Assembly (NCBI GenBank): GCA_003667245.1
Contig: RCNN01000079.1
Coordinates: forward strand, 1 to 64,000
Reading direction: 5' to 3'
DNA length: 64,000 nucleotides
DNA from: Heterostelium multicystogenum
Taxonomy: Eukaryota > Evosea > Eumycetozoa > Acytosteliales > Acytosteliaceae
A program made the position numbers and the translations under genes. This document shows positions 59,435-64,000 of the stretch, piece by piece. How positions within the stretch are numbered: position 1 is the stretch's first letter; every line of letters begins with the position of its first letter. The notes under the pieces are model-generated. The model saw only the letters and a program-made list of their open reading frames with translations. It was not told where the DNA came from and made no database searches.

Positions 59435-61551
59435 ATGAAACTGCAGCGATATAGTAAAAGTTGGTTTAATGGACCAACTACTACTTTGTATTCATTATTA
59501 TCTGTATATATAGCCTTTGTATTACTACTGCCATCGGTATTTGCATTGGTAAGTTTGATTAACTTTACATCTAATGCAATCAAGTTATTAATCTGTTTAA
59601 TTGTGTTGGAAATTCAATATGATATAATTATAGGATGATGTTAGAAATGTTCAAGCCTCAACCAATTCAGTGGAATATAGTTTAAGTTCAGTATCACTCA
59701 CCTCGTCTGGAAGTCTTGGCGAAAACTCAGAGTCAGACTCGCCAGCAGAACATGTAAAAACAATTGAATATCCAAGAAACATTTCAACCATATATAAAGG
59801 AGAATGGAATAGTACAACGGTTTCACACTTGCACTTTAGCAAACATACAGGTCACACTTTGTTTTCTTTGTTGAATCATGACCTCTCGACTCCAGCTTTA
59901 AAATTTGACACTGTTGAAGGTGAAATGGTACTTCGTGACGGTGCTTATTCATCTGATCTCAGCAAAAAGTATCTGCTGCTTGGAATCTATGAATATGAGT
60001 CGGGTCTAGTTACTTTGATTGCATTCCCTCCACAGTATGTGTTTGAAGATATATTGATTCAGATTGAAAGTAAACTAATAATTTCTCATAGACAAAGCCA
60101 TATAATTGCACTCGACATTGTTAATACAACAACCGCCGTTTGATGTAAAGAATGAGATGACAAAAATTATGCAGAACAGTACTTTAACCAATGATTGTTT
60201 ATTCAAGATAGTCTTACAGTTTGATTCTGTAGCAAAGAATGAAAACAGTGAGGAAATACATGGTATGTATATTTCTGATCTACCATGTCGTAAATAAAGA
60301 CTAACATGCTACAAACCCAGAAACAGAACTACAATATAAAGTACATGGACAATATACTAGTCCATTTTGTCAAATAGAGATGCAAATATCAGCATCGTCG
60401 ATTCTCATGAGTATTTATAGATCGAAATGGATTAATTATGTTATTATGGTTTCATTGTGTTCTTTTATTCAGATATTTGTGCTTATCAAACAAATGGATT
60501 TTACTGGTACACAATCAGGTGCTGCAAAGGTTTCATTATATACAGTTGGAATGCAAACAATTATCGATGCTTACCTTTGTCTTATACATTTGACAGCTGG
60601 TGTCTTTTTTGAATCAATGTTCAAAGCATTCGCCACAGCTGCCTTTTTCCAATTTATCACATTCTCATTATTTGAAATGAGATACCTACTTATTATTCTC
60701 AAAGCAAGAAGACCACAAAGCATTTGCACAAGGTTGGCGTATGTATACTAAACAAACATCTAAAACAAAAACCAATCCATTCCATATATCCAATATAATA
60801 TACTAATCGCCTCTATTCTTTAATAATTTATAATAGCATCACTTAGAAGAGAATTTTCCATATTTTATTTAAGATTTTGTATGTTTTCATCGTAGTACCT
60901 ATTCGTGTTTGATGCCCATACTAACACTTTATTATTTCTCTAGATACATTTTTAATTGGTGGATTTATATTAATTTATTATATGAGCCATCTTTTCCATA
61001 TATTTTTGTTTATTATGTATTCATTCTGGGTTCCACAGATTGTAAGCAATGTCAAGAGGTCATCAAGAAGACCATTCCTCTGGAGCTATATACTTGGAAT
61101 GTCCTTTACACGATTGACAATTCCATTGTATTTCTATGGTTGTCCAATTAATTTCATACTTTTGGAACCAAACTATTTCTTCAGTTGTGCATTATTCCTT
61201 TGGGTGTGCACACAAATTTTTGCACTATACTTACAAGATAGATATGGTCCAACTTTCTTTGTACCAAAGAGAGTAAGTATAGACATCAACCAAACCCATC
61301 CGACAAATACTTACCATTGTCTTTATAGTTTTTACCTCCAAAATATCAATATTCAAGACCAATAAGTATGACAATTAGAAATAGAGAAGAAGGACAAGGA
61401 TGTGTTTATTTGTATGAATGATGTTGAAGCCAACGATAGCGACTATATGATTACACCGTGTGAACATCTTTTCCACTCGAGGTGTCTTTTACGTTGGATG
61501 GATTATAAAATGGAATGTCCAACTTGCAGACGTCCAATTCCACCAGCATAA
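59435..61551 (+). CDS. TUL1/DSC-type transmembrane RING E3 ubiquitin ligase
   Basis: Exons: 59435-59548, 59634-60262, 60321-60738, about 60844-60878, 60944-61272 and 61329-61551. The N-terminus is a signal or anchor helix (YSLLSVYIAFVLLLPSVFA). A luminal region follows (YKGEWNSTTVSHLHF, LRDGAYSSDLSKKYLLLGIYE). The seven-helix membrane block includes FWVPQIVSNVKRSSRRPFLW, SYILGMSFTRLTIPLYFYGC and FFVPKR|FLPPKYQYSRP. The C-terminal RING-H2 reads CMNDVEAND, PCEHLFHSRCLLRWM and ECPTCRRPIPPA. This order is specific to the yeast Tul1, fission yeast Dsc1 and plant FLY family, which mark misplaced Golgi and endosomal membrane proteins. Frame changes are needed near 60130, near the 60739-60844 splice region, and at 61401-61403, where one extra T separates the first RING cysteine from the rest. 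Confidence 0.85.
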
Positions 61552-61769
61552 AAAACTAATAAGTCAATCCAATAAATATTGTAATTTATTGAAATATAGA
61601 TTAATTTCAAAAAGAAGTAATGTAGGAGAAATGAATAGTTTTTAAACATAATAATACTAAATTGATAAATAATTTAGTTTGAATTTTTAATTGATTTATA
61701 TTATTTTTTTTTGTTTTGTTTAATGATAACTCTGATGTCTAATGCGTACACTTAAATAATGTTATTTAT

Positions 61770-63082
61770 TTAATTGTCATCATCTTCATCATTGTCGTCA
61801 TCACCGTCAACAAGTTCATTCTCACGTTGCAATTGTTCCATGAGAGCTTTCAATTCTTGATCTTCAGAAGCACCAACAGAACGTGGCTAAAAAAATAGAA
61901 GGAAATCAATTCGTTAATATTATTGTTATTGTTTGGAAAATTGTCCTGATGTTGGACTGTTTCAACACTTACTGGAATCTTAATAGTTAATCTACCCTTT
62001 CTGTTTTCGAGTTCCTTACCAAGCAATTCTACACATTCGTTCATCATGGCCAAACCTTTATCTTTGTCGTCGAAAGTTCCAACCATAACGTATAATGGTG
62101 GGGCAATCAAAGTGACAGTGACAACACCAAATGACTTCTCATCGATTTGTCCATCTGGGTTCTTTTGAGCAAATTGAGCAGCGTGATTTTGTGAAGCTGA
62201 AACTGCAGCCTTAATAGCATCGATACCTTCATAGTCGAAACATGTCATTTCAAGATCAGCACGAATCTTCATTGGTTGTGGTCTAAGCTTGTGTGAAATG
62301 ATCTCCATCAAAACTTCGAGTTGCTCTGGTGTAATGTCAAATCCATCGAAAACTTGCTTTTGTTCACTGTTTATAATGCAATTAAATGTTAGTCATCCAC
62401 TGGACGACCAATATCGACAATCTATACCTACGTGATTGAAAGTCTGAATGCATCATATGCGTGTTGATATTTAGTGTATAAAGCCCATCCAAATTGTTTA
62501 TATAATTGCTTTGGTTTAACAACCTTTTCATCAGTGGTTAATCTAGTTGCAAGATGTCTAATAATGCTGTGAACCTATTTCAGTTGAATAAGTGAATGAA
62601 TGTTAGTTTCTTCCAGCTGCTCGACTTGTTTATCTATCTGTTAGCAATTGTTCTGTTGTCAGACATACAGCCTTTGATTTATTGTAACGTTCTTCGCATT
62701 TAATGATTTTTCTGGAGTAACTCTTCTCTTTGACAAATCAATGTATCCTATGATGATGAAGAAACAAAAAGTAAATATCCACTGTCTGCTGCTTTGGGCC
62801 GAGGCGGACTTTCTTGATTCCACCTGTGTTGTTGAACATACCCTTTTCTTTATCGACTCTGACGACAACAACTACTTCTTGTCTTCCAACTCTAACCAAC
62901 TTGGTCAAGGATCTGATACGACGACGTGAGATTTCAGAGAGCAAGATCATACCCTCGATGTTATTATATTCCAACAATGAAACATAGACACCCATCTCAT
63001 TGACGGAGGTGACGGTGACCATGACCAACTCATTCTCCTCTGGGTACTTCTTTTCGTACATACGACAATTGAAATCCGACAT
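61770..63082 (-). CDS. eif2s1: Translation initiation factor eIF2 alpha subunit
   Basis: Five exons: 63082-62842, 62747-62669, 62574-62432, 62366-61973 and 61886-61770. The S1 domain starts [18 protein letters not shown] and has [18 protein letters not shown] followed by ISRRRIRS, with the regulatory serine in the same place as Ser51 of other eIF2 alpha subunits. Then come [19 protein letters not shown], the helical domain ([25 protein letters not shown]) and the alpha-beta domain ([37 protein letters not shown]), ending in an acidic tail. The exons sum to 974 nt, one base short of 325 codons. A missing A in the run near 62705 explains this, turning [11 protein letters not shown] into a frame with [12 protein letters not shown], the expected family sequence. 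Phosphorylation at the conserved serine by GCN2-type kinases would reduce initiation. Confidence 0.95.
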
Positions 63083-64000
63083 CTTATAATTATCTTTTTG
63101 GTAAACAACCTTTTAATGATAGAATATCAAAGAAATGTTGTTATAGTTCTAACTAACTTTAGAGATAGATTAATAAAATGATAATTATTCAATTGAACTC
63201 TAAAAAAAACTATTTTCTTAAAAGTAAGTACAAAGTTCGAAGGTGAAAAAAAAAATTGAAAATTTTTGATAAAATCAAAAAACTATTGTTTTGCAAATTA
63301 TTAATTTTTTATATATTTTTTTTGCAACAATTTATTTTTTTCTCAAGAAAATAACAACATTTATATATTTGTATTAATTAAATATACGTTGGCATGTATT
63401 TTATAGTTAATTTAAATTTTATTTAATAAATAAAACGACATAGTTGAAGAGTTACCAAATATTTGGGAAAAAAACATTAAAATAAACTTTAACTTCAAAT
63501 TTTGTAAGTTATCCATATTTTTATCAATGACTTAATGAGATTGAGAATACAAATAATCGAACGATCCCTCAAACACATACATGTTATTTATCAATTCCTC
63601 AAAATTCAAAAGCTTTTAAAAGGATTATATGTAGTCCTCAATTGAGGGAAAAGTTTGACGTTTTTTATTCATCAGGAACTTTTGGAAAAAAACTGGATTT
63701 TAAAATTGTATTGAACTACTACATTGCATGAGTACCTTTTCTCTTCAATCTTTTATGAAGCCCACATGATAATGTTAACCTAAAAAATGATATTTACATT
63801 AATAATATGACTGTATACTACTTTTGTCAATTCGGACTCTGTTCCAACATTTAAGTGTAAATGTTTCACTAAAAATCATTATATAGTATACAGACTTATT
63901 ATTAATGATAATATTTCGGTTATGATTGTAATTATTTAAATTGAGCTAGAATTATAGTAAATACCTCCACTGAATGGAGCTGTCTTTTGGAGATTTGATC
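63083..64000. other. AT-rich spacer at the window end
   Basis: Upstream region of eIF2 alpha, with poly-A and poly-T tracts. No ORF or RNA gene is recognised. Confidence 0.5.

Noticed and set aside
1..64000. tRNA genes
   Set aside because: I scanned for B-box-like GGTTCGANTCC and cloverleaf arms and found no convincing case; an automated tRNA scan could still find one.
1..64000. Transposable elements
   Set aside because: No reverse transcriptase, transposase, integrase or terminal repeats are readable in any frame.

Overview
The window is nuclear DNA of a dictyostelid social amoeba. Evidence: very AT-rich spacers full of ATT/AAT and GTT/CAA runs; short AT-rich GT-AG introns of about 50 to 100 nt; long N, Q, S and T tracts inside proteins; and a gene set with dictyostelid character (amoebal VASP, a Kif9-like internal-motor kinesin with a C-terminal membrane anchor, dictyostelid ankyrin and F-box/LRR families, a C1-GRAM-ankyrin-TKL kinase). 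Coding codon choice is less extremely AT than in Dictyostelium discoideum, so another dictyostelid lineage is likely, but I cannot name the species. I found no rRNA, tRNA, CRISPR array or intact transposon.

Layout. 1-4.3 kb: the 3' end of an unknown gene, a small acidic ORF, then on the minus strand a frame-broken BTB protein, a long N/Q/P-rich coding stretch and a MERIT40/BABAM1-like VWA protein. 4.3-7.4 kb: spacer. 7.4-9.4 kb: an intact ankyrin-type protein (+) and a Pmp3-type proteolipid (-). 10.7-14.7 kb: a four-exon TKL kinase (-), followed by 4.1 kb of spacer. 18.8-22.3 kb: RPA1 (+) convergent with VASP (-). 23.1-29.4 kb: PIG-S (-), a small heat shock protein (+), MRE11 (+) and a truncated ankyrin-family fragment (-). 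30.4-34.6 kb: a secreted G8-domain protein (+). 34.8-40.0 kb: an LPA1/2-phosphoglycerate-kinase-like P-loop protein (-) divergent from Miro (+). 40.3-42.9 kb: a PP2C phosphatase (-), then 3 kb of spacer. 45.9-47.6 kb: RAD51C (-) and a divergent histone H4 (-). 48.5-52.6 kb: an F-box/LRR protein (+) convergent with an OSCA/TMEM63 channel (-). 55.1-58.3 kb: the kinesin (+). 59.4-61.6 kb: a TUL1/DSC-type membrane RING E3 ligase (+). 61.8-63.1 kb: eIF2 alpha (-).

The genes are mostly unrelated housekeeping functions, arranged head-to-head or tail-to-tail. Four act in DNA replication or repair (RPA1, MRE11, RAD51C, a MERIT40-like protein), though not as a cluster. Two concern the secretory membrane system (PIG-S, TUL1-like E3), and several concern cytoskeleton or organelle positioning (VASP, Kif9-like kinesin, Miro).

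Many essential genes (RPA1, MRE11, PIG-S, eIF2 alpha, the TUL1-like ligase) are interrupted by single-base frame shifts, often beside homopolymers. I read most of these as sequence errors, not as loss of gene function, and give approximate positions. The most notable observations are the unpredicted last exon that gives the kinesin a membrane anchor, a strongly divergent H4, an E2F-type site with a 14-bp palindrome upstream of RPA1, tandem G-box repeats upstream of the phosphatase, and a GC-rich structured island near 54 kb that could be an RNA gene.
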